Shown here: piece by piece, positions 17,358 to 25,739 of the stretch | How the letters are laid out: each line of letters opens with the position of its first letter | How positions within the stretch are numbered: the stretch's first letter is position 1 | Source of the DNA: Flavobacterium xinjiangense | Lineage (GTDB): Bacteria; Bacteroidota; Bacteroidia; Flavobacteriales; Flavobacteriaceae | DNA length: 64,000 bases | Assembly: GCF_900142885.1 (NCBI RefSeq) | Contig: NZ_FRCL01000002.1 | Coordinates: 124,001 to 188,000, forward strand | Direction: 5' to 3' | The notes under the pieces: generated by a model | What the model saw: only the letters and a program-made list of their open reading frames with translations | What the model was told of the DNA's origin: nothing | Database searches by the model: none | Program-made: the position numbers and the translations under genes

Positions 17358-17423
17358 TGGAATAAAACGAAAACAGAATTCGATTATAAATAGCTAAAAT
17401 CAACTTATTTTTTTATCCCGTAT

Positions 17424-17547
17424 GGGATTCAATGTTGGTAGAAAATTATTACATACGTACAATAATATCCCGTAGGGATTATAGGTCCCGTCCCTACGGG
17501 ACTTATTCTTGGTGATCGATTCGTGATTTCTACCAATATCAAACACC
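17424..17547. repeat. Structured inverted repeat element with CCCGTAGGGA core
   Basis: The outer arm at 17424-17444 (GGGATTCAATGTTGGTAGAA) is an imperfect reverse complement of the arm at 17527-17547 (TTTCTACCAATATCAAACAC). The centre holds further complementary pieces ATCCCGTAGGGAT and GTCCCGTCCCTACGGGAC (17467-17503). It resembles repeats I associate with flavobacterial intergenic DNA. No coding function is visible. Confidence 0.7.
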
Positions 17548-17732
17548 TAACGGCGTTTTTTGGAGAAATATAATCAAGTTGAAAACTAAAAATTAATGAG
17601 GTCAATTGTAGGCGGGTCAATTGTTTAATTAATTATAATTTTGGATATCGGATATTTAGTTTAACTGACTAATAAGCCGTTCTGTGAAAATAAAAATGCA
17701 AATAGATTTATTTAATTTAAATTTTTAAAATT

Positions 17733-17969
17733 ATGACTATAGAAGAAATTGGTCTACAACTTAATGAAAAGGAAACTTGTGGATTTGAAATCACTAAAAG
17801 AAGATGAGTTTTGACTAGTACGTGGTTAATTTACAAAAAAGGGAAGTATTATTATTACTTCGATATTAATGAAAAAATAATTTTTGATGAAAATCATAAA
17901 TATTCTTTAGAAGCACTTGAAGGGGAGTTCCATGATTCAAATTTTGAAATAGATTTCGAAATCAATTAA
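17733..17969 (+). pseudogene. Small unknown gene broken by an in-frame TGA
   Basis: ATG at 17733 opens 24 codons (MTIEEIGLQLNEKETCGFEI and four more) ending in TGA at 17805-17807. The same frame then continues without a stop for 53 codons, with protein-like composition (STWLIYKKGKYYYYFDIN, FHDSNFEIDFEIN), to TAA at 17967. Read as one unit it would be a 78-residue acidic protein. The family is not recognised. It sits in the repeat-rich gap before the Nudix-helicase cassette and may be a remnant of accessory cargo. Confidence 0.5.
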
Positions 17970-18140
17970 TAGGGAATTAACTGAAGGTTAAAAATATTTT
18001 TAGTTTGCGAAAGAGTAGCGTTTTTTTATAAATGTTAGTTTTTATTAATTAAAAGGCAATATGAAATTGAGTACAGAAACCATAAAATCTTACTATCTTT
18101 CGTACAAAATAAATATTACTCTTTATAATTATTCATAAAA

Positions 18141-18536
18141 ATGTCAAACATTATAAACGTTACTTGTGCTATTATTGTGATTGAAAATAAAATTTTAGTT
18201 ACTCAACGTAGTGAAAAAATGAAATTACCATTAAAATGGGAATTTCCAGGAGGGAAGCTAGAAGAAAATGAAAGTGAAATAGATTGTATTAAAAGAGAAA
18301 TAAAAGAAGAGATAAATATTGAAATTGAAGTTCTAAGAAAATTGTCAAACAGCATTTATGATTATGGAAATTTTAAAATTAATTTAATTCCTTTTATAGC
18401 GAAACATATTCTTGGTGAAATTAAATTGACTGAACATAGAGATTACAAATTATTACAAAGAAAAGAATTGTTAAGTCTTGATTGGGCAGAAGCAGATTTG
18501 ACAATCGTTGAAGAATTTTTAAAACTTGAATTATGA
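18141..18536 (+). CDS. Nudix hydrolase, MutT-type (deoxy)nucleoside triphosphate pyrophosphohydrolase
   Basis: Small (131-residue) Nudix enzyme of the MutT pyrophosphohydrolase group, which hydrolyses (d)NTPs, often damaged ones, to monophosphates. The Nudix box begins at GGKLEENE near residue 36 and continues through REIKEEINI; the metal-binding REIKEE core is complete, while the usual Gly after EE is Asn. The stop codon overlaps the ATG of the helicase gene in an ATGA arrangement, so the pair is translationally coupled. A+T content is higher than in the neighbouring peptidase. A role with the helicase in handling modified nucleotides or phage DNA is inference. Confidence 0.88.
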   Translation: MSNIINVTCAIIVIENKILVTQRSEKMKLPLKWEFPGGKLEENESEIDCIKREIKEEINIEIEVLRKLSNSIYDYGNFKINLIPFIAKHILGEIKLTEHRDYKLLQRKELLSLDWAEADLTIVEEFLKLEL

Positions 18537-21500
18537 ACCAAGGATTGTATGAAGAATTAGTTACTAAGCTAATCAACTATAAAATAAACGAATTAGATAA
18601 AGATACTTTTCAGGTTAAGAAAACTTCGATAGACAAAGCTGAAGCCGCTCAATTATTATCGCAACATATCGGTAAAACAATTAAACATGCATTTACTTTA
18701 ATTAAGGGAGATGATGTTGTAGAAACACAAATAGAGATTGCTAATAAGATTATTTTATTTCTGAAAGAAGAGTTAAGAAAAGAAGAGTTTGAGGATGATC
18801 TAATAGAAACGGAAGGTGAAATTCTAAAAGCTGTTTTTACAAAAGTGGATGCTCATTTCACTGATTTGGATTTACATTTAAAAGAAATTACTCCTTACAC
18901 AAGATTGATTCACAGTGAACTTTTTACAGGTGGAAATTCAGGGGCAACTCTTGAAAGCGAATTGAGAAAAGAGATTTTATCTTCAGATAGAATTGATTTA
19001 TTAGTTTCTTTTATCAAATGGAAAGGAATTCGAATTCTTGAGCGTGAATTAAGAGAATTTACAGAAAGAGGCGGGAAATTAAGAGTAATTACAACTACTT
19101 ACATTGGAGCAACAGATGCTAAAGCGGTAGAGTTTTTAGCTTCTTTAGAAAATACAGAGGTGAAAGTTTCCTACAATACAGGTAATGAAAGATTACATGC
19201 AAAAGCTTATTTGTTTCAAAGAAATACGGGTTTTCATACAGCGTATATTGGTTCCTCTAATTTTTCGCGTTCTGCTTTAACTGATGGTTTAGAATGGAAT
19301 TTAAAAGTAACAACCAAAGAAGTAGGGCATATTATTGATAAATTCAAGAAAACATTCGAGGCATACTGGCAAAATTCAGAATTTGAATTATATGATCAAA
19401 ATATTCATTCTGTAAAATTAGTCGAAGCTTTAAAACAAGGGAAGTTTTCAAAGGAATATACTTTTACAACATCGTATTTTGATATAAAACCTTTTCATTA
19501 TCAAAATGAAATACTTGAAAAGGTAGAAGTTGAAAGATCGGTTCATAATAGATATAGGAATCTTTTAGTTGCCGCTACAGGAACTGGAAAAACAGTTATT
19601 TCTGCATTTGATTATAAAAATTTTAGAAGTAATAATAAATCATCAAAGTTGCTTTTTTTGGCTCATAGAAAAGAAATTTTGCAACAAGCAAAAGCCACGT
19701 TTCAAGGAGTTTTAAAAGATAATAATTTTGGAGATTTATGGGTTGATGGAATGGAACCAAGTTCTAATGAATATGTTTTTGCTTCGGTTCAAACTTTAAA
19801 TAACAGATTAAAAGATATTACTCTAACTCCCGAATATTATGATTTTATAATTGTTGATGAAGTGCATCATATTTCGGCCTCTTCTTATAGACCAATAATA
19901 AATTATTTTAGACCAAAAGTGCTTTTAGGATTGACAGCAACTCCTGAAAGAATGGATAATGAAAACATATTAGAAGATTTCTGTAATCGTATAGCTGCTG
20001 AAATTAGACTTCCAGAAGCATTAAATAAAAAATTATTAAGTCCTTTTCAATATTTCGGTATTACTGATAGTATAGATTTAACCAATGTAAAATGGGAGAA
20101 AGGAAAGTATGTAGCAAGTGAATTGACAAGTTTATATACTAAAAATAATGTTCGTGTCGGTGAAATAATTTCTAACCTGAATAAATATACAAATGATATA
20201 AACGATGTTCGAGCAATTGGATTTTGTGTGACAATTGAACACGCCTCTTTTATGGCTGAAAAATTTAATTTAGCAGGATTAAAAGCAGAATGTTTAACGG
20301 CAAAAAATTCTAGTGAGCGAGATCGAATTAGAGAACAATTCAAGAAAAAAGAATTCAATTATTTATTTGTTGTTGATATTTTTAATGAAGGTGTTGATAT
20401 TCCTGAAATTGATACAGTTTTGTTTTTGAGACCGACAGAAAGTTTGACAGTTTTTCTTCAACAATTAGGACGTGGATTGCGCTTATCAGAAGGAAAAGAC
20501 TGTTTAACAGTTTTAGATTTTGTTGGAAATTCAAGACCTGAATATGATTTTGAAAGTAAGTTTAGAGCGTTAATTGGAAAAACAACAACTTCGGTACAAA
20601 AAGAAATTGAAGATGATTTTCCGCATTTGCCATTGGGATGCTCCATAGTTTTAGAGAAAAAGACGAAAGAAACTATTCTTGAGAACATAAAAAAAGCGAC
20701 ATCTTTAAATGTAAATCAACTAATAACCAAAATTATAAATTTCCAACATCAAACTAATTTACCTTTAACATTAAATAATTTCATAGCGTTAAACCATATT
20801 TCAATTGAAACTATTTACAAAAAAGATAGTTGGTCAAGATTATGTCAAAGAGCTGGAGTAATTGAAGATTTTGAAAACATAAATGAAAAGCAAATATATT
20901 CAGCTATTAGTAATAAATGGTTATCAACCAATTCTACGAGTTATTTCAATTTCATTTTAAAGATTGCAAAACAAGGTTTTAATATTAGAATTAATGATTT
21001 CAATGAAAATCAAAAAGCCATGTTGTTGATGTTGCATTACGATGTATGGCAAAGTGCGGGAGGTTTTGATTCTTTAGAAAAAAGTATAAATCAAATAGGG
21101 AAAAATCAAATTCTCGTTAATGAAATAATAGAAGTTCTAGAGATATTAATTGATAAAATTGGTTTTAAAGAAATCGACATTGAATTGCCTTACGAACAAC
21201 CATTAAAGTTACATGCTCGTTATACAAGAGATCAAATATTGGTAGCTTTTAGAGACAGTACTTTTGAAAAAAAATCATCTAATAGAGAAGGAGCAGCCTT
21301 TAATGTTAAGCTAAACACAGAAATCCTTTTTATTAATTTAATTAAATCAGAAGAGAATTTTTCTCCAACAACAATGTATGATGATTATGCCATAAGTGAA
21401 ACTTTATTTCATTGGCAATCTCATAATGCCTATGGACCTAAAACCAGTAAAGGATTATCATATATAAATCATATAGAGCAAAATAAAACAATATTACTTT

Positions 21501-21673
21501 TTGTGAGAGAAAAAGGAAAAGACGAAAATGGAAACACACTTGGTTATGTTTTTATTGGAGAAGGAATTTTTAAAGATACAGAAGGTTCAAAACCTATGAG
21601 TATTAAATGGGAACTTAGTGAGCCAATGCCAAATTATCTTTGGAAAGAATCTGCGAAAATGTCCGTTGGATAA
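18533..21673 (+). CDS. PLD-nuclease / SF2 helicase / DUF3427-like fusion protein
   Basis: A 1046-residue multidomain protein. Residues 1-130: helical region of unknown role. Around 130-290: HKD-family phospholipase D-like nuclease with H222-x-K224 in RLHAKAYLF and the downstream GSSN (240-243). Around 320-690: superfamily 2 helicase with Walker A ATGTGKT (348-354), DEVHH (442-446), TATPER (468-473) and motif VI QQLGRGLR (643-650). The C-terminal 180 residues (LHARYTRDQI, TTMYDDYAISETLFHWQSH, ILLFVREK) match my recollection of the DUF3427 domain. All catalytic motifs look intact. The combination suggests an ATP-driven DNA-processing nuclease for defence or repair. It ends 15 bases before a convergent gene. 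Confidence 0.88.
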   Translation: MNQGLYEELVTKLINYKINELDKDTFQVKKTSIDKAEAAQLLSQHIGKTIKHAFTLIKGDDVVETQIEIANKIILFLKEELRKEEFEDDLIETEGEILKAVFTKVDAHFTDLDLHLKEITPYTRLIHSELFTGGNSGATLESELRKEILSSDRIDLLVSFIKWKGIRILERELREFTERGGKLRVITTTYIGATDAKAVEFLASLENTEVKVSYNTGNERLHAKAYLFQRNTGFHTAYIGSSNFSRSALTDGLEWNLKVTTKEVGHIIDKFKKTFEAYWQNSEFELYDQNIHSVKLVEALKQGKFSKEYTFTTSYFDIKPFHYQNEILEKVEVERSVHNRYRNLLVAATGTGKTVISAFDYKNFRSNNKSSKLLFLAHRKEILQQAKATFQGVLKDNNFGDLWVDGMEPSSNEYVFASVQTLNNRLKDITLTPEYYDFIIVDEVHHISASSYRPIINYFRPKVLLGLTATPERMDNENILEDFCNRIAAEIRLPEALNKKLLSPFQYFGITDSIDLTNVKWEKGKYVASELTSLYTKNNVRVGEIISNLNKYTNDINDVRAIGFCVTIEHASFMAEKFNLAGLKAECLTAKNSSERDRIREQFKKKEFNYLFVVDIFNEGVDIPEIDTVLFLRPTESLTVFLQQLGRGLRLSEGKDCLTVLDFVGNSRPEYDFESKFRALIGKTTTSVQKEIEDDFPHLPLGCSIVLEKKTKETILENIKKATSLNVNQLITKIINFQHQTNLPLTLNNFIALNHISIETIYKKDSWSRLCQRAGVIEDFENINEKQIYSAISNKWLSTNSTSYFNFILKIAKQGFNIRINDFNENQKAMLLMLHYDVWQSAGGFDSLEKSINQIGKNQILVNEIIEVLEILIDKIGFKEIDIELPYEQPLKLHARYTRDQILVAFRDSTFEKKSSNREGAAFNVKLNTEILFINLIKSEENFSPTTMYDDYAISETLFHWQSHNAYGPKTSKGLSYINHIEQNKTILLFVREKGKDENGNTLGYVFIGEGIFKDTEGSKPMSIKWELSEPMPNYLWKESAKMSVG

Positions 21674-21688
21674 TACCATTCCTTAAAA

Positions 21689-23290
21689 TCAATCAGTCAA
21701 CAACAATTCAGAGAGTCGTCCATCATGGCCGTAGATGTCATTGTAAAAATGAATTGTTCCGTCACGATCGACCCAAGCGGTAAAATAGCCAATATAAACC
21801 GGGATTTTAGTTTTAAGGGTATAGGTCTTTTCTACACCTCGGTTCATGGCGGCATCTATTTTTTCGGGAGTCCAGTTTTTGTCGTCTTTCAAAATGGCAA
21901 CGGCCAAATCTCTGGCGCGCCCCACCCGAACGCATCCATGACTAAAAGCCCTTTGTTCTTCTTCAAACAAGGTTTTTGCAGGCGTATCATGCATATAAAT
22001 GGAAAAGGAATTTGGGAAAACGAACTTAACTAATCCAAGGGAGTTTTCTGGGCCGGGTCGCTGTCGCACTTTATTGCCAACCCATTCCATATCGTGTTGC
22101 ACCAAATAGTTTCCATTTTTGGCTATAGCCGGCAAAATCTCTTTTCTTAAAATACTCGAAGGGACATTCCAGTACGGACTGAATATTATTTCACTCATTT
22201 GGCCGCTAAAAACCACGGTTCTATTAAGTGACTTGCCCACAACGACTTTAGATTCCAGAGCGGGTTTTCCGTTTTTAAAATAGGTAAGATTGAAGGAAGG
22301 AATATTGACCATGATATACTGCTGTGTTTTTGTCAAACTTGGAGAAATCCAACGGCAGCGTTCCATATTAGTCATGATTGCCTTTATGCGCTCATTGACC
22401 GAAATATTCATGTCCTTGATGTGTTTGGGTAGTAGTACGGGATCAGCCGTAAAAGCATTTCGTTCCTTGTAATGAAGCACCCCGACCAAAAGCTCGTTGT
22501 CGTACCAATTTTTTTTAGAGTCAGCATTCAGATCACCGGTAAGATAAAGGCGGTTTCTGATTTGCAAAATTACATCAGCCGTATCTCCGGGTTTCAGCGA
22601 TTTCATTTTTTTGGGCCAAACAATGGGACTCCAGACTCCTTGATTTTCTATATTTCTATATTTTTGTAAGGCTTCTTTCAACAAATAATATTGTCCCAAA
22701 AGATCTTTGTCCCGTTTGTTGATTAAACTGGGATCTTGTAGCAAGGAGTCTAACCGATTGACGTAGGATTGTTTTTTTCGGGGAAGATACCAGCCCAATT
22801 CTTGTGTTTTCTCTATTTCTACTCCCTTATAAACTCTATTGAAATAGAAAAAATACAACGAGGACATCAGCAGTTCTACCTCTAGGTTAAATTCTTTCCT
22901 GTTGTCGTCATCCTGAAAAATGGTTTGTATTTTATCCTTGTATGGAACACGGATTTTCAGTCCTTCCTGATCTAAATTATTGATTTTGCTGTACAATAAA
23001 TCAGCAAACTCATTCATACCATCTCTGTCATACCAAAGAAATTGGTAATTATGTTTCCGGTATAGTTTGACTACTTCGGGTTTCAAGTATTTTAGTTTTG
23101 GGTATTTTGCAAAAAAAGGAGTAACTAATGTGCTGTCAAAAGGTTCATTCAAGAAAGGAGTTGTCTTTTTGTAAATAGAGGAAATAGCAGCAGACTTAGA
23201 TTCAGTTTTACTTGCTTTAAGGATATAGGAATGCGCCAATACTAAATAGGAAGGAATGCACAAAAAGAATAGGACAAGTATGCGTTTCAT
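21689..23290 (-). CDS. YcbB-type murein L,D-transpeptidase, paralog 1
   Basis: Periplasmic enzyme that makes 3-3 cross-links or attaches proteins to peptidoglycan through a catalytic Cys. Signal peptide MKRILVLFFLCIPSYLVLAH, an N-terminal scaffold, a peptidoglycan-binding-like segment with ILQIRNRLYLTGDL, then the YkuD catalytic domain: FSPYWNVPSSILRKEILP, SIYMHDTPAK and the active-site SHGCVRVG about 80 residues from the end. The ATG at 23290 gives the clean signal peptide; one at 23314 adds eight residues. It is one of three homologues within 8 kb. Confidence 0.9.
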   Translation of the reverse strand: MKRILVLFFLCIPSYLVLAHSYILKASKTESKSAAISSIYKKTTPFLNEPFDSTLVTPFFAKYPKLKYLKPEVVKLYRKHNYQFLWYDRDGMNEFADLLYSKINNLDQEGLKIRVPYKDKIQTIFQDDDNRKEFNLEVELLMSSLYFFYFNRVYKGVEIEKTQELGWYLPRKKQSYVNRLDSLLQDPSLINKRDKDLLGQYYLLKEALQKYRNIENQGVWSPIVWPKKMKSLKPGDTADVILQIRNRLYLTGDLNADSKKNWYDNELLVGVLHYKERNAFTADPVLLPKHIKDMNISVNERIKAIMTNMERCRWISPSLTKTQQYIMVNIPSFNLTYFKNGKPALESKVVVGKSLNRTVVFSGQMSEIIFSPYWNVPSSILRKEILPAIAKNGNYLVQHDMEWVGNKVRQRPGPENSLGLVKFVFPNSFSIYMHDTPAKTLFEEEQRAFSHGCVRVGRARDLAVAILKDDKNWTPEKIDAAMNRGVEKTYTLKTKIPVYIGYFTAWVDRDGTIHFYNDIYGHDGRLSELLLTD

Positions 23291-23454
23291 GTCAACAGAT
23301 TTTATTTCTTTCAACCATAAATATACAAAAAATGCCGATTGCTTAGAAGGTATGAAACGATAAAGTAGAATCTAAAATGCTGAATTGCAATTTTTTAATT
23401 GAAAATTCGACTTTAAAGTGCAACTGTGTGGATACAAATATTGGGTAGATTGCT

Positions 23455-23515
23455 AAACACGAATTTCACGAATTTGCACAAATTGATTCGTGAAAATTAG
23501 TGAAATTGGTGTTTA
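23455..23515. repeat. ACACGAATTTCACGAATT-type intergenic repeat, copy 1
   Basis: Inverted arms AAACACGAATTTCAC (23455-23469) and GTGAAATTGGTGTTT (23500-23514) with an inner CACGAATTT/ATTCGTG pairing. A shorter relative lies at 57132-57180. Confidence 0.7.
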
Positions 23516-23557
23516 ACTTTTTAAGAAATTAAAAAAACTTCTTTTTAGATATTTTGC

Positions 23558-25603
23558 TTACCAGATTTTAACTCTTTTCTCTGGAGCGAGGTATAACGAA
23601 TCCGTCGGTTTTATATTGAAAGCCGTGTAGAATTCTGGAATATTACGTACAACGCCGTTTACCCTGAATTTTGAAGGCGAATGCTCGTTGCTTGCCACTT
23701 GGCTTCGTAAAGCCTCCTCGCGACTTTTATTTAGCCAGCTTTGACCCCAGCCAAGGAAAATGCGTTGTTCTCCAGTAAAACCATCCAAAATGGTCGATTT
23801 TTTACCATTCAGACTCATTTTGTACGCTTTTATAGCGATGGATAGTCCTCCTAAGTCACCAATGTTTTCCCCTTGCGTAAATTCTCCATTTACATTGAGG
23901 TCAGGAAATACTTTAAAACCATTATATTGGGTAACTAATGCTCCCGTTTTTTGTTTGAAAGCTGCTAAATCTTTTGCTGTCCACCAGTTGCGCAGGACTC
24001 CATTACCATCAAATGTGCTTCCAATATCATCAAATCCATGTCCAATTTCATGCCCTATTACCGCGCCAATTCCACCATAATTTACGGCGTCTTCTGCGTT
24101 TGGATCAAAGAAAGGAGGTTGCAAAATAGCAGCCGGAAATACAATTTCGTTTAAAAAGGGATTGTAATATGCATTTACGGTTTGAGGTGTCATTCCCCAT
24201 TCTGAGCGATCAACAGCTTTTCCGAGTTTATTTATTTGTCTGTTGTATTCAAAGGCAGTAGATTTTTGAAGGTTTCCATACAGGTCTCCTTTTACGACTT
24301 TTAATGTAGAATAATCTCTCCATTTATCCGGATAACCAATTTTTATGGTGAATTTAGATAATTTATCCAATGCTTGTTTTTTGGTTTCGGGACTCATCCA
24401 ATCTAATTGCTTAATGCTTTCGCCATAGGCCTTAAGAAGATTTTTAACTAAGATTGTTACTTGTCCTTTAGCTTCCGGTGAGAAGTGTTTTTCAACATAC
24501 ACTTTACCAATAATCTCGCCAAGGTTATCATTTACCTTTTCTACTCCTCTGCGCCATAAAGGTTTTTGTATCTCTATTCCCGCTAATGTTTTCCCGTAAA
24601 AATTGAAGTTTTCATTCTCTAAAGTTGTACTCAAAGACATTGATGATGAATGAACAGCACTCCATTTTAGGTACCCTTTCCAAGTGTCCAATGGTGTGGT
24701 TTTTATAATGGTATTGAGCGATTTTATGTATTCTATTTGTGTTAGTACAATGTTTTGCTGCTTGATAATCCCCGCATTATTCAGCATGGAACTCCAGTCA
24801 AAATCAGGCATGAGTTGCTTTAAATTTTTGATCTCATACTTGTTGTAAAGCTTTACCATATCGCGCGTTTGCTCTTTTTTCATATGTTGCGAAGCTAAAG
24901 TAGTTTCTAAAGCCATAATTTTTGGGGCGAGTTCAGCGGGATTTGCTACCCCTCCAAGTTGCAACATGTTTTGGATGTGGGTTACATATTTTTTGCGTAT
25001 TTCTTTAGATTTGGTATCTTCAAGAAAATAGTATTCTCTGTCCGGCAGTCCAAGACCACTTTGCCAGGTATAAAGCATGTATTTGGTTGGATCTTTAAAA
25101 TCTGCAACAACTCCGATTGCAAATGGGGTGTTTGTCCCTGATTTATTAGCGTAACCAAAATATTTCGCCAGATCAGAATAATTGGAAATGGCGTCAATTT
25201 TATTGAATTCCGGAAGCAGCGGCGCAATTCCTAATCGGTCTCTGGTTATAGTATCCATAAAAGTACTATAAAAGTCTCCAATTTTTTGTTCATTGGAACC
25301 ATCGGCAAAACCGCCTTTGGCTGCATTCTCGATGATGGCTTTTACATCTTCCTGTGATTTGTCATGTACAATGTAGCCAATACCATAGGAGGGTTTGTCT
25401 GCCGGTATCTTAGTGTTTTTGACCCAAGTACCATTCACATAGGCATCAAAATTGTCACCAGGCCTTACCGAGGTGTCCATGTTTTTGAGCGATAATCCAG
25501 ATATTAATTTTTTGTCTGACTTAATTCTAGTGAATGCACCAAAAATCAGAATACAACATAATAATAAGAAAAGAATTCTAAAAAAGGAGAGTTTGAGTTT
25601 CAT
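23558..25603 (-). CDS. pepO: M13 family (neprilysin/PepO-like) zinc metallopeptidase
   Basis: Zinc endopeptidase of 681 residues, normal for the family. Visible motifs: the NAYY substrate-binding signature in VNAYYNPFLNEIVFPAAI, the zinc-binding HEIGH in VIGHEIGHGFDD, the third ligand region GENIGDLGG and a C-terminal Trp. The N terminus (SFFRILFLLLCCILIFGAF) is a membrane anchor or signal sequence, with Cys residues that could make it a lipoprotein, so it probably acts on peptides in the periplasm. It lies between two L,D-transpeptidase genes in the same direction with gaps over 130 bases, so operon membership is uncertain. Confidence 0.92.
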   Translation of the reverse strand: MKLKLSFFRILFLLLCCILIFGAFTRIKSDKKLISGLSLKNMDTSVRPGDNFDAYVNGTWVKNTKIPADKPSYGIGYIVHDKSQEDVKAIIENAAKGGFADGSNEQKIGDFYSTFMDTITRDRLGIAPLLPEFNKIDAISNYSDLAKYFGYANKSGTNTPFAIGVVADFKDPTKYMLYTWQSGLGLPDREYYFLEDTKSKEIRKKYVTHIQNMLQLGGVANPAELAPKIMALETTLASQHMKKEQTRDMVKLYNKYEIKNLKQLMPDFDWSSMLNNAGIIKQQNIVLTQIEYIKSLNTIIKTTPLDTWKGYLKWSAVHSSSMSLSTTLENENFNFYGKTLAGIEIQKPLWRRGVEKVNDNLGEIIGKVYVEKHFSPEAKGQVTILVKNLLKAYGESIKQLDWMSPETKKQALDKLSKFTIKIGYPDKWRDYSTLKVVKGDLYGNLQKSTAFEYNRQINKLGKAVDRSEWGMTPQTVNAYYNPFLNEIVFPAAILQPPFFDPNAEDAVNYGGIGAVIGHEIGHGFDDIGSTFDGNGVLRNWWTAKDLAAFKQKTGALVTQYNGFKVFPDLNVNGEFTQGENIGDLGGLSIAIKAYKMSLNGKKSTILDGFTGEQRIFLGWGQSWLNKSREEALRSQVASNEHSPSKFRVNGVVRNIPEFYTAFNIKPTDSLYLAPEKRVKIW

Positions 25604-25739
25604 AGTATTTATCTTTAAATTTTTAGGATATTAAAGATAATTAAAAACAAATGTAAAAAATTTAATATACTGTAAACTAGATTATTGACGTTAAATAGAG
25701 GTTGATTTGCATGATTTTGGATAGACATCCCATTAAAAC

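Noticed and set aside
17429..17620. Minus-strand 63-codon frame over the inverted repeat element
   Set aside because: Its sequence is explained by the structured repeat at 17424-17547 and has no protein family features.
16969..17807. Stop-codon reassignment (TAG and TGA read as amino acids)
   Set aside because: Other intact genes in the window end at TGA (for example ruvC and the Nudix gene), and only two isolated genes are affected, so ordinary mutations or read errors are simpler.
18061..18138. 25-codon frame ending two bases before the Nudix start, possible leader peptide
   Set aside because: Low-complexity composition, no ribosome-binding or attenuator hairpin seen, and it overlaps the likely promoter region (TATCTTTC near 18094).
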